64,000 nt of DNA from Methylotenera_A sp040387515 (GTDB lineage Bacteria; Pseudomonadota; Gammaproteobacteria; Burkholderiales; Methylophilaceae): positions 5,591 to 69,590 of the forward strand of contig JAZKDP010000024.1 in NCBI GenBank assembly GCA_040387515.1. Direction: 5' to 3'. Under the pieces are notes generated by a model. The model worked only from the letters and a program-made list of their open reading frames with translations. It searched no databases and was not told where the DNA came from. How positions within the stretch are numbered: position 1 is the first letter of the stretch; each line of letters opens with the position of its first letter. A program made the translations under genes and the position numbers. Shown here one piece after another: positions 53,352 to 62,083 of the stretch.

Positions 53352-55127
53352 ATGAGCGATTTAGTGGATGTATTAGTCCCCGATATTGGCAATTTTGACA
53401 GCGTTGATATCATCGAAGTATTAATAAAAGTCGGTGACACCATCGCCAAAGAAGATTCATTAATCACGGTTGAGTCAGATAAAGCATCGATGGATATTCC
53501 ATCTTCGCATGACGGCGTAGTGAAAGAAATAAAAGTCAAAGTGGGCGATAAAGTGGCTAAAGGTTCAGCGATTCTGGTTATTGAAGCTGTCGTTACAGCC
53601 ACACAAAATACAATCGCAGCTAAGCCAGAAACGCCAGTTTCAGAAAGCACAACAAGTGCTGCTACTCCTACAGTTGTGGCGAACCAGAAAGCAGTTCCAG
53701 CAACTGGCGACAGCGATATTAATACACAAGTCGTTGTTCTAGGCTCTGGTCCTGGCGGTTATACCGCTGCTTTCCGCGCCGCAGATATTGGCCTAAAAGT
53801 TGTATTGATCGAACGTTATCCTACATTAGGCGGCGTTTGTTTAAACGTAGGCTGCATACCTTCTAAAGCGTTATTACATACTGCTAAAGTGATCACAGAA
53901 GCTGAAGAAACGGCACATCATGGCGTTAGCTTTAGTTCGCCAAATATTGATTTAGACGTGCTACGCAATTGGAAAAGCAACGATGTCGTCGCCAAACTCA
54001 CGGGCGGCCTAGCGCAAATGGCAAAACAGCGTGGCGTTACCGTTGTTGTAGGTGTTGGCGCATTTACCAGCGCAAATCAAATTGCAGTCACCGATAACGC
54101 TGGTAAAGTCACAACTGTTGGCTTTGAAAACGCTATTATCGCAGCAGGTTCACAAGCGACTAAATTCCCTGGTGCACCAGATGATGAGCGCATCATGGAT
54201 TCAACTGGCGCATTAGCTTTGGCTGATATTCCTAAACGCATGCTCGTTATTGGCGGCGGTATCATTGGTTTGGAAATGGGTACAGTGTATGACGCTCTCG
54301 GTACCAAAGTAAGTGTGGTCGAATTTATGGACGGCTTGGTACAAGGCTGCGACCGTGATTTAGTACGTCCATTGCAAAAACGTATGGAAAAACGCTTTGA
54401 AAAAATCATGCTTTCAACCAAAGTAGCAAAAATGGAAGCCAAAAAAGACGGTATTCATGTGAGTTTCGAAGGTGAAGAAGCACCGAAAGAACCTCAAATC
54501 TACGATCGCGTTTTAGTCTCAATCGGTCGCCGTCCAAATGGTAAAAACATTGGTGCAGAATTAGCCAGTGTTGCTGTAGATGAGCGCGGATTTATCGCAG
54601 TCGATAAACAAATGCGCACAAACGTACCGCATATCTTCGCCATTGGCGATATCGTCGGCCAACCCATGCTGGCGCACAAAGCCACGCATGAAGGTAAAGT
54701 CGCAGCTGAAGTAATTGCTGGCCATAAAGTAGAGTTTCAAGCTGCATGCATTCCATCCGTTGCGTATACAGACCCAGAAATCGCTTGGGCTGGTGTGACG
54801 GAAATTGAAGCAAAAGCCAAAGGCATTGATTACGAAAAAGCCAGCTTTCCTTGGGCAGCCAGCGGCCGTGCCATATCGATTGCACGTACAGAAGGCGCAA
54901 CTAAACTGATTTTTGACAAAACCACACATCGTTTAATTGGCGCAGGCATTGTGGGTGTAAACGCAGGTGAGTTATTGGCAGAAGCCGTTTTGGCCATTGA
55001 AATGGGTGCCGATGCGCACGATCTAGGCTTAACCATTCACGCACATCCTACATTGTCAGAAACAATTTGCTTCGCGGCAGAAATGAAAGAAGGCACGATA
55101 ACCGATTTGTATATCAAGAAAAGGTAG
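53352..55127 (+). CDS. lpd: Dihydrolipoamide dehydrogenase with N-terminal lipoyl domain
   Basis: 591 residues, longer than ordinary E3 (about 475) because of an N-terminal lipoyl domain (residues 3-77, lipoyl lysine K44 in ESDKASMDIP) and a linker to about 120. The flavoprotein part has the FAD-binding GSGPGGYTAAFRA, the redox disulfide C163/C168 in GGVCLNVGCIPSK, the NAD-binding GGGIIGLEMG and the C-terminal HAHPTLSET with the catalytic His. It reoxidises dihydrolipoyl E2 for the pyruvate dehydrogenase complex. The lipoyl domain closely resembles that of AceF, so one probably arose from the other. Confidence 0.97.
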   Translation: MSDLVDVLVPDIGNFDSVDIIEVLIKVGDTIAKEDSLITVESDKASMDIPSSHDGVVKEIKVKVGDKVAKGSAILVIEAVVTATQNTIAAKPETPVSESTTSAATPTVVANQKAVPATGDSDINTQVVVLGSGPGGYTAAFRAADIGLKVVLIERYPTLGGVCLNVGCIPSKALLHTAKVITEAEETAHHGVSFSSPNIDLDVLRNWKSNDVVAKLTGGLAQMAKQRGVTVVVGVGAFTSANQIAVTDNAGKVTTVGFENAIIAAGSQATKFPGAPDDERIMDSTGALALADIPKRMLVIGGGIIGLEMGTVYDALGTKVSVVEFMDGLVQGCDRDLVRPLQKRMEKRFEKIMLSTKVAKMEAKKDGIHVSFEGEEAPKEPQIYDRVLVSIGRRPNGKNIGAELASVAVDERGFIAVDKQMRTNVPHIFAIGDIVGQPMLAHKATHEGKVAAEVIAGHKVEFQAACIPSVAYTDPEIAWAGVTEIEAKAKGIDYEKASFPWAASGRAISIARTEGATKLIFDKTTHRLIGAGIVGVNAGELLAEAVLAIEMGADAHDLGLTIHAHPTLSETICFAAEMKEGTITDLYIKKR

Positions 55128-55227
55128 TCGCTTACCTGTACAACGTTTAATCATTGTATTCGAGCAAATTATTAATCAGGTAATAATGAGTCACAAATAG
55201 CCAAATGGCTATCCAGATGAGGGAAGC

Positions 55228-55268
55228 TTCCTCTGTATTGTTTAGTTAACCCTAACAATGCAGAGGAA
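55228..55268 (+). other. Hairpin with an overlapping alternative stem downstream of lpd
   Basis: 15-bp arms (55228-55242 and 55254-55268) with one T/G mismatch that would be a G-U pair in RNA, loop 11 bases. The left arm also takes part in a second palindrome, GAGGGAAGCTTCCTC at 55219-55233. No T run follows, so it is not a clear intrinsic terminator. Confidence 0.5.
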
Positions 55269-55332
55269 ATGCAACTCCAACTAGCTTGGACTAAATTATT
55301 CGCTTAAAAAAGTGTGCCGTTATTAAAAATTC

Positions 55333-55998
55333 TTAAGAACACGCAGCCACTCTAAGCTCACTACCTACAAATTCTGGGCTGATTTTTTGTAATTCCAATG
55401 CAGCTTCTGGTGTAACCGCTTTAATCAGTAAGCTAGAAATATTTTTGCCTGGGCTACGCAAGGCTTTAGTCGCGCCTTTTACTCCTTTGGCTAGTAAATC
55501 GTTTAGCAAATTGGTGGCCAATTTTTCATCTTGAAACAGCCCAAAAGAAATCGCATGGCGCCACTGCGAGTCTTGCACAATAAATATCTCGCCTACTCCC
55601 AGCGCCTTAATTTCATCTGCTTTTTCTTGCGCAAGTTTTGCATTTTTTAAAGGTGGATAATATACCCAAAAACGTCTACCAGTTTGAGGCGGTTCACTTT
55701 GTTTGGCAATGCTATCCAAGCCCAACTTAACCAAAGCCACTTGCGCCGATGGCAAATTACTCGGCGTAAAATTGCCCCATTCATAGCAACTAATGCCAGA
55801 CGGCTCTACCGCCGCAACCACTGGCAACGCAGGTACTTTTTTAGGCATGGCCTCTAGCGCTTTTTGGTCTAATATCTTGAGCTTCTCTGGGCTAATCGCT
55901 GGGCGGGTTTCACTCGGTTTTGGTGCAATCACATTTAAGTTAAAGTAACCCAATAATCCAACATTAATCAATAGCAATAACCATAACAACCACTTCAT
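55333..55998 (-). CDS. SPOR-domain membrane protein
   Basis: 221 residues. One N-terminal membrane helix (about 2-22), a Pro/Lys linker, and a C-terminal SPOR-type domain (about 115-200: RRFWVYYPPLKNAKLAQEKADEIKALGVGEIFIVQDSQWRHAISFGLF read as the segments RRFWVYYPPLKN and WRHAISFGLFQDEK). SPOR domains bind denuded peptidoglycan at division sites. The start overlaps the coaX stop by 4 bases, so it is translated with coaX. A link to cell division is inferred from the domain. Confidence 0.82.
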   Translation of the reverse strand: MKWLLWLLLLINVGLLGYFNLNVIAPKPSETRPAISPEKLKILDQKALEAMPKKVPALPVVAAVEPSGISCYEWGNFTPSNLPSAQVALVKLGLDSIAKQSEPPQTGRRFWVYYPPLKNAKLAQEKADEIKALGVGEIFIVQDSQWRHAISFGLFQDEKLATNLLNDLLAKGVKGATKALRSPGKNISSLLIKAVTPEAALELQKISPEFVGSELRVAACS

Positions 55999-56753
55999 AT
56001 ATATTCTTTCTCTAAGATTGCCAAGCCTTGCAGCACAAGGTTTTCCACAATCATAACCTGCTTTTCATTTGCTTTTAAATACGGCATTAATGTATCTGCA
56101 ATTGTAGACGCATCGCCGCCGCTCATGATTATCATGGGTGGTAAATCACTGTGTTTTTGCAGTTGCTCAAACAGCATCATAATCGCCCCGATTACTGCAT
56201 TTAAGCAACCCGTTTTTATAGCATCTTGTGTATTGGTAGGAAAAGTGCTGTAACTCCCCTCTCCCACATTTAATTGCGCCGTGTTGTGAGTTAATGCCGT
56301 TTGCATCAAACGCAAACCTGGCATGATGGTGCCGCCTAAAAACAAGCCTGTATCTTCTTGCTCACTCTTAATGAGGCAATCAATCGTAATCGCTGTGCCC
56401 GCATTCACAACCAAAGTCGCTTGTTGATTCATCTGCCAAGCGGCAATTAATGCCGCCCAGCGATCAGCGCCCAGCTTTTCAGCTTGCTCATACTGATTAA
56501 TCACATGGCCAGCTTGATGCTTTGCAACAACGAAACGTGCATTTAATGGCGCAAGTAATTGCGAAATTTTCTGCGCGACCCCTTCCCCTGCCACGTTTGC
56601 AATCATCGCTTTACTGGCTTTTGAGGCAACTTGCGACAATGTAGATGCGCTTAAATCAGCATTCATGCAGGCTTCTGTCGCTTGCATTCTGCCCGCGTTA
56701 TCGACCAACGCCCATTTGGTGCGTGTGTTACCGCTATCAATCACCAACAACAT
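55995..56753 (-). CDS. coaX: Type III pantothenate kinase
   Basis: 252 residues from the ATG at 56753, which has AAGGTG 7 bases upstream; GTG at 56762 is the alternative. CoaX performs the first step of coenzyme A synthesis. The ASKHA-fold motifs VIDSGNTRTKWAL (residues 4-16), KLGADRWAALIAAW, VVNAGTAITIDCL and GGTIMPGLRL are all present. The gene overlaps the end of birA by 17 bases, the usual betaproteobacterial birA-coaX arrangement. Confidence 0.96.
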   Translation of the reverse strand: MLLVIDSGNTRTKWALVDNAGRMQATEACMNADLSASTLSQVASKASKAMIANVAGEGVAQKISQLLAPLNARFVVAKHQAGHVINQYEQAEKLGADRWAALIAAWQMNQQATLVVNAGTAITIDCLIKSEQEDTGLFLGGTIMPGLRLMQTALTHNTAQLNVGEGSYSTFPTNTQDAIKTGCLNAVIGAIMMLFEQLQKHSDLPPMIIMSGGDASTIADTLMPYLKANEKQVMIVENLVLQGLAILEKEYI

Positions 56754-57771
56754 TGCGTGCACCTTGCATATTCACACCTCTTAACGAAATCTCGCCTGCT
56801 GAAAAACGCTGTAATCCTAATGGTGTTTCCACCAGCAAAATACCGTCATCCGCCACATTTTTTACCACGCCCAATACTTCCGTACCATTCGGCAGCAACA
56901 TGCGCACAGCTTGATTATGATAAGCGTGATAACTTAACCACTCATCACGCAAACCAACAAAACCCAGCTGCTCAAAACTGCTTAATACGCCCACCAAATG
57001 CTTTAATAATGTACCTAACAAAACATTTTGATTAATCGGATGACTATTGGCTTTGTTTAAACTGGTTACTTTATTCAAGTCGGTTGTTGGTTGGTCAATA
57101 CTCTCAAGCACAGTTTTTGGTAGATTTAAATTAATGCCTATGCCAATCACGGCTGTGCTTGGCCCATCTAAATCACCTTGCAGTTCGATTAAAATACCGG
57201 CCAGCTTTTTACCTTGCTGATTTTCGTCTAAAACCAATACATCATTTGGCCATTTTAACTGCGCTTGGTTAATTCCAAGACTCACTAAAGTGCGCATTAA
57301 CGCCACACCAACTGCCAAACTTAAGCCGGATAAAGCCGCCGCGCCGCATTGAAAACGCCACACCAATGAAAAAGTTAAACTCGCCCCCAACTGTGAAACC
57401 CAAGTGCGGCCGCGTCTGCCTTTACCGTTAGTTTGAATATGCGCCGCAACACACGTCGCATGCGGCACATTTTTTTGTTGCATCAAATACGTATTAGTCG
57501 AAGCAACTTCATCTAAAATGATTAAGTTAATCCATTCACGCTGCTCGCCAATCGCACTTAACACTGCATTATTATCTAAAAAATCAATCGCCTGCGGCAA
57601 TTTATAGCCGCGCCCACGCACGGGAAAAACGATAATCCCTAAGACTTCAGCGTATTTAATTGCATTCCAAATCGTAGCGCGCGTTACTTTAAATTGCTGT
57701 GCAAGTGCTTCACCAGAGTGAAATTGGCCGTCTGCCAGCAGTTGTAAAATCGGAAAAGTTAACTTGCTCAT
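56737..57771 (-). CDS. birA: Bifunctional biotin-protein ligase / biotin operon repressor
   Basis: 344 residues from the ATG at 57771 (TTG at 57780 is three codons upstream). An N-terminal winged helix (FHSGEALAQQFKVTRATIWNAI, about 17-38) is followed by the ligase core: STNTYLMQ, KGRRGRTWVSQLGASLTFS (biotinoyl-AMP loop), LKWPNDVLV and KLAGILIEL. It attaches biotin to carboxylases and may repress biotin genes. It heads birA-coaX-SPOR and is divergent from glnS across 123 bases. Confidence 0.95.
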   Translation of the reverse strand: MSKLTFPILQLLADGQFHSGEALAQQFKVTRATIWNAIKYAEVLGIIVFPVRGRGYKLPQAIDFLDNNAVLSAIGEQREWINLIILDEVASTNTYLMQQKNVPHATCVAAHIQTNGKGRRGRTWVSQLGASLTFSLVWRFQCGAAALSGLSLAVGVALMRTLVSLGINQAQLKWPNDVLVLDENQQGKKLAGILIELQGDLDGPSTAVIGIGINLNLPKTVLESIDQPTTDLNKVTSLNKANSHPINQNVLLGTLLKHLVGVLSSFEQLGFVGLRDEWLSYHAYHNQAVRMLLPNGTEVLGVVKNVADDGILLVETPLGLQRFSAGEISLRGVNMQGARNVVGD

Positions 57772-57894
57772 ATATGCCAAATTTTATCACAGCGCATGGC
57801 TACTGCTTTAGTAAATCAAAGCAGCCCATAATCCAATTCAAGCGTGTAAAATATCGTCATTATTAGCTTATAAAAAAACGATACAAAAACATCT

Positions 57895-59661
57895 ATGTCA
57901 GCAGAAAAAACACCCCTTCCGTTAGGTTCCAACTTTATTCGTGCCATTGTTGAGCATGATTTAGCCGATAACAAATATGCCACCAAAAAATGGGCAGGTA
58001 GCCCTGGCGATGCAGCGCACCAAGCTACAGGCCAACCTGACCCTGCAAAAATCCGCACACGTTTTCCGCCAGAACCAAACGGCTATTTGCATATTGGGCA
58101 TGCTAAGAGCATTTTTCTAAATTTTGGTTTAGCGCGCGACTATGCTGGCGTTTGCCATCTGCGTTTTGATGACACTAATCCAGAAAAAGAAAGCCAAGAA
58201 TATGTAGATAGCATTTCTGACGCCGTACAGTGGCTAGGCTTTAGTTGGGAGAATAGCAAAGAAAGTAACCTGTATTTCGCCAGCAATTATTTCGAATTTA
58301 TGTATCGTGCGGCAGAAAGCTTGATTGAAAATGGTCACGCCTATGTGGACAGCCAAAGCGCAGATGAAATGCGCGCGAATCGTGGCACCCTAACTGAGGC
58401 AGGTAAAGACTCGCCTTGGCGTAATCGTACAGTTGCTGAAAATCTGCAACTATTCCGTGAAATGCGCGATGGACAACATGCAGATGGCAGCTTGATCTTG
58501 CGCGCCAAAATCGATATGGCATCACCCAATATAAACTTGCGCGATCCAGCTATTTATCGCGTGCGCCGTGCACATCATCACAATACTGGCGACACATGGT
58601 GCATTTACCCAATGTACACGTTTGCGCATCCGATTGAAGACGCATTAGAGCAAATTACGCACTCTATTTGTACATTGGAGTTTGAAGATCAGCGGCCGTT
58701 TTACGATTGGCTATTAGAGCGCTTGGCAGAAGCAGGATTGTTAGCGCATCCATTGCCAAAACAATATGAATTTTCGCGCCTTAACTTAACCTACGTGGTG
58801 CTATCAAAACGTAAGTTAATCGATTTAGTTGAGCAAAAACACGTTTCAGGCTGGGATGATCCACGCTTGCCGACTTTAGCTGGCGCGCGCCGCCGTGGCT
58901 ATGTGGCTGAAGGCTTTAAATTATTTACCGACCGTATCGGTGTTTCAAAAGCGGATTCGTGGATTGAATACACCATTTTAGAAGACTGCATGCGCGAAGT
59001 GCTGAATGATTCTGCGGAGCGCAGAATTGCCGTGTTAGATCCAATTAAGTTGGTGATTGATAATTATCCAGAAAACCAAGTTGAGGATTGCTTTGCACCA
59101 AACCATCCCTTAAAACCAGAACTGGGTAAACGTGTCGTACCATTAACGCGTGAGTTATGGATAGAAGCGGAAGATTTTATGGAAACGCCAAGCAAAGGCT
59201 TTTTCAGGCTAACACCAGATGGCATGGTGCGCTTGCGTTATGGTTACGTGGTGAAATGCACAGGCTTTGAGAAAGATGCTACTGGCAATGTTACGGTTGT
59301 ACATTGTGACTATCTGCCAGAGACCAAATCTGGCACGCCGGGTTCAGATAGCGTAAAAGTAAAAGGCAATATTCACTGGGTTAGCGCGCAGCATGCCTAC
59401 GCAACAGAAATCCGTTTGTACGACAGATTGTTCAAAGAAGCACATCCAGGCTCAGGCGATAGAGATTATTTGGATGATATAAATCCAGACTCTGTAAAAG
59501 TGATTACCGCTCAATTAGAGCCAAGCTTAAAAGACGCAAAACCAGAAGACAGATTTCAATTTGAACGCCATGGCTATTTTGTTGCAGATAAAAAAGACAG
59601 TGTTGCTGGCAAGCCAGTATTTAATCGCACCGTTACTTTGCGGGATGCTTGGCAGAAATAA
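57895..59661 (+). CDS. glnS: Glutaminyl-tRNA synthetase
   Basis: 588 residues. Class I synthetase with HIGH motif at 66-69 in PEPNGYLHIGHAKS, the KMSKS-equivalent VLSKRK near residue 300, and TRFPPEPNG, FDDTNPEKE and RPFYDWLLE, characteristic of GlnRS (including the tRNA acceptor-binding part). The C-terminal double beta-barrel (from about 370) binds the anticodon. Presence of GlnRS means Gln-tRNA can be made directly. It starts a plus-strand run with the flavin reductase gene 13 bases downstream. Confidence 0.98.
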   Translation: MSAEKTPLPLGSNFIRAIVEHDLADNKYATKKWAGSPGDAAHQATGQPDPAKIRTRFPPEPNGYLHIGHAKSIFLNFGLARDYAGVCHLRFDDTNPEKESQEYVDSISDAVQWLGFSWENSKESNLYFASNYFEFMYRAAESLIENGHAYVDSQSADEMRANRGTLTEAGKDSPWRNRTVAENLQLFREMRDGQHADGSLILRAKIDMASPNINLRDPAIYRVRRAHHHNTGDTWCIYPMYTFAHPIEDALEQITHSICTLEFEDQRPFYDWLLERLAEAGLLAHPLPKQYEFSRLNLTYVVLSKRKLIDLVEQKHVSGWDDPRLPTLAGARRRGYVAEGFKLFTDRIGVSKADSWIEYTILEDCMREVLNDSAERRIAVLDPIKLVIDNYPENQVEDCFAPNHPLKPELGKRVVPLTRELWIEAEDFMETPSKGFFRLTPDGMVRLRYGYVVKCTGFEKDATGNVTVVHCDYLPETKSGTPGSDSVKVKGNIHWVSAQHAYATEIRLYDRLFKEAHPGSGDRDYLDDINPDSVKVITAQLEPSLKDAKPEDRFQFERHGYFVADKKDSVAGKPVFNRTVTLRDAWQK

Positions 59662-59674
59662 TTGAGTATTTTTA

Positions 59675-60247
59675 ATGATTAAGTCTGTCGAATTAAGTAA
59701 AGCCTATCGCCTGCTAAATCACGGGCCAACTGTGCTGGTTTCTTCGCAGCATGGTGAAAAGCGCAATGTGATGGCGGCAGCGTGGAATATGCCATTAGAT
59801 TTTGAGCCCCCTAAAATCGCGATTGTGATTGATAAGAATACGTTTACCCGTGAATTGCTGGAAGCTTCTGGCAGTTTTGCTATCAATGTGCCATGCCGTG
59901 CACAGGCAGCAATGGTGGTAAAAGTAGGCTCGAGTAGCGGGCATGAGCTTTTGGATAAAGAAGCAAACAATAAATTTCTGGCTTTTGATTTGCCTACTTT
60001 TTCTGCTTCCAAGATTGAAGCACCGTTGCTAATCGGCTGCGTTGCTTGGCTGGAATGCAAAATAATAAAAGAGCCACATGCTCAAGATACTTATGATTTG
60101 TTTATGGCTGAAGTAGTCGCTGCTCAAGCAGATAGCAGCGTGTTCTCTGATGGTCACTGGCATTTCGAGGATCATGATGAGTTACGTACCATTCACCATA
60201 TTGCGGGCGGCAACTTTATGGCAATTGGTGAAGCGTTCAAAATATAA
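59675..60247 (+). CDS. Flavin reductase family (FMN-binding) protein
   Basis: 190 residues. The split-barrel flavin-binding domain has VLVSSQHGEKRNVMAAAWNMPLDFEPPKIAIVIDKNTFTRELLEASGSFAINV (segments RNVMAAAWNMPLDFEPPKIA and SGSFAINVP), typical of the flavin reductase-like/DIM6-NTAB group. It may reduce FMN with NAD(P)H or act with an oxygenase; the substrate is unknown. No signal peptide. It starts 13 bases after glnS and 31 bases before corA. Confidence 0.88.
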   Translation: MIKSVELSKAYRLLNHGPTVLVSSQHGEKRNVMAAAWNMPLDFEPPKIAIVIDKNTFTRELLEASGSFAINVPCRAQAAMVVKVGSSSGHELLDKEANNKFLAFDLPTFSASKIEAPLLIGCVAWLECKIIKEPHAQDTYDLFMAEVVAAQADSSVFSDGHWHFEDHDELRTIHHIAGGNFMAIGEAFKI

Positions 60248-60278
60248 GCCATATGCAACTTCATTATAAGGTTTGAAT

Positions 60279-61397
60279 ATGAAAAAAAACCGTCAGCACA
60301 AATCTAAAAAACGCCTCTCTAAAAAGATCGGTATGCCGCCAGGTTCATTGGTATATGTAGGCAATATGGATGCTGAAGTGGCCGAAATTCCTCAACCAAC
60401 GGTGACATTGGTGGTTTATACCGCCAATGATGTGACTGAAAAACTATTAACCCCTGAAGACATTGCCACCTTTAAAATAAGTGACTACACCGAGGCGGGG
60501 AAAAAGGTTTGGTTAAATATCCATGGCGTGCACGATGCGGCGCTGATTAAACAAATTGGCGATTTATTCCATCTACATCCGCTGGTGCAAGAAGACATTC
60601 TGAATACCCAACAGCGTCCTAAAATTGATGAGTTTGATGGTTATGTCTTTTTAGAGACGCGTAGTTTTGAGTACGATAAAGACAACATGTCGATGCATTC
60701 TGAGCAGATCAGCTTTGTGTTGGGGCATGATTATCTGCTGACTTTTCAAGAACGTTCTACAGGTATTTTTGAGCCTGTACGGGCACGCATTCGCGCCACG
60801 CGTGCGCACATTTGCGAGCTGAGTGTGGATTATCTTGCTTATGCACTGTTAGATAGTGTGGTTGATAGATACTTTAGCGTGCTTGAAGATGTGGGCGATG
60901 CCAGCGAGGAGCTGGAAGATAGATTACTTGCTAACCCTACCAATGCAGAATTGCATGTGATTCATCAGCTTAAACATGTGAGTATAGAGCTACGCCGCGC
61001 GGTTTGGCCGTTGCGCGAGGTGATTAACAACCTAACGCGTAATGAAAGTGATTTTTTCAAACCGACGACTTTGCCGTATTTGCGCGACATATATGACCAT
61101 ACCGTGAATTTTATCGAATCACTGGAGTCGATTCGCGATTCTTTAAGCGGCATGATGGATATTTACATGGCAAGTGTGAGTCAACGTGTGAACTTGGAAG
61201 TGCGTGCATTAACTGTAGTAGCGATGCTATTTATGCCGGCCACGTTGATTGCGGGTATTTTTGGGATGAATTTTGAAAGCATGCCATGGTTAAAAGAAGC
61301 CGAGGGCTTTTGGTGGGCAATCGGCTTAATGGTCACCATCGCATCTATCATGATTATGATTTTTTGGCGCAGACAATGGTTAAGCAGTAAAACATAG
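60279..61397 (+). CDS. corA: Magnesium/cobalt transporter CorA
   Basis: 372 residues from the ATG at 60279 (AAGG upstream; TTG at 60273 is two codons earlier). A large cytoplasmic domain is followed by two C-terminal membrane helices (about 315-335 and 345-367) with the pore signature GMN in GIFGMNFESMP. It forms a pentameric Mg2+ channel. The N-terminal 20 residues are highly basic (KKNRQHKSKKRLSKK). It ends 7 bases from the convergent msrA stop. Confidence 0.95.
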   Translation: MKKNRQHKSKKRLSKKIGMPPGSLVYVGNMDAEVAEIPQPTVTLVVYTANDVTEKLLTPEDIATFKISDYTEAGKKVWLNIHGVHDAALIKQIGDLFHLHPLVQEDILNTQQRPKIDEFDGYVFLETRSFEYDKDNMSMHSEQISFVLGHDYLLTFQERSTGIFEPVRARIRATRAHICELSVDYLAYALLDSVVDRYFSVLEDVGDASEELEDRLLANPTNAELHVIHQLKHVSIELRRAVWPLREVINNLTRNESDFFKPTTLPYLRDIYDHTVNFIESLESIRDSLSGMMDIYMASVSQRVNLEVRALTVVAMLFMPATLIAGIFGMNFESMPWLKEAEGFWWAIGLMVTIASIMIMIFWRRQWLSSKT

Positions 61398-61404
61398 GCC
61401 AGCC

Positions 61405-61959
61405 TTAGGCATCTTGCGATAAATCTTTGATCAAATCAGAATATTTCGTGCGTATTTTTTCCTTTTTAGGTACAGCAACTGCCAAGCAATAAGGTTGACT
61501 TGGGTTCTTTTCAAAATAATACTGGTGATAATCTTCAGCAGGATAAAATGTATCTGCATCGCTAATCTGTGTGACGATTGGTGTATTGAAAATGTGTGCG
61601 GCATTAAGGTCAGAAATTTTCTTAATTACCGCTTCACGCTGTGCAGTATTTTGGCAGAACACCGCAGAACGATATTGTGTGCCGACATCGTTACCTTGGC
61701 GATTTAGCGTGGTGGGGTCATGTGACATAAAAAACACCTCCAACAAAGTCTCAAAACTCACTTGGTCAGAATCAAAAGTAATCTGTATGCCTTCAGCATG
61801 GCCTGTATCGCCGTTGCAAATCTCTTTATAGCTTGGATTAAGTGTATGACCACCAATATAGCCAGAAACGACTTTATTAACACCTTTTAGCTGGCTAAAC
61901 ACTGGCTCTGTGCACCAAAAACAACCGCCAGCGAAAATTGCAATTTGTTGATTGCTCAT
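61405..61959 (-). CDS. msrA: Peptide-methionine (S)-S-oxide reductase
   Basis: 184 residues from the ATG at 61959 (GGTGAG upstream; GTG at 61968 is an alternative). The catalytic motif GGCFWCTE has C13 as the nucleophile, and GHAEGIQITFD and DYHQYYFEKNP are conserved MsrA segments. It repairs oxidised methionine with thioredoxin. It is monocistronic, with the polymerase gene divergent 124 bases away. Confidence 0.96.
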   Translation of the reverse strand: MSNQQIAIFAGGCFWCTEPVFSQLKGVNKVVSGYIGGHTLNPSYKEICNGDTGHAEGIQITFDSDQVSFETLLEVFFMSHDPTTLNRQGNDVGTQYRSAVFCQNTAQREAVIKKISDLNAAHIFNTPIVTQISDADTFYPAEDYHQYYFEKNPSQPYCLAVAVPKKEKIRTKYSDLIKDLSQDA

Positions 61960-62083
61960 GATACTCACCTTTAAATTTTATTAAAAATTGACCATTAATT
62001 AATGCTTAATAGCCTTACAATTGTTAGTCAACATTTCACCCAAAACATTACATTCACTTTTAAATTTTGCTTAATATTAAACC

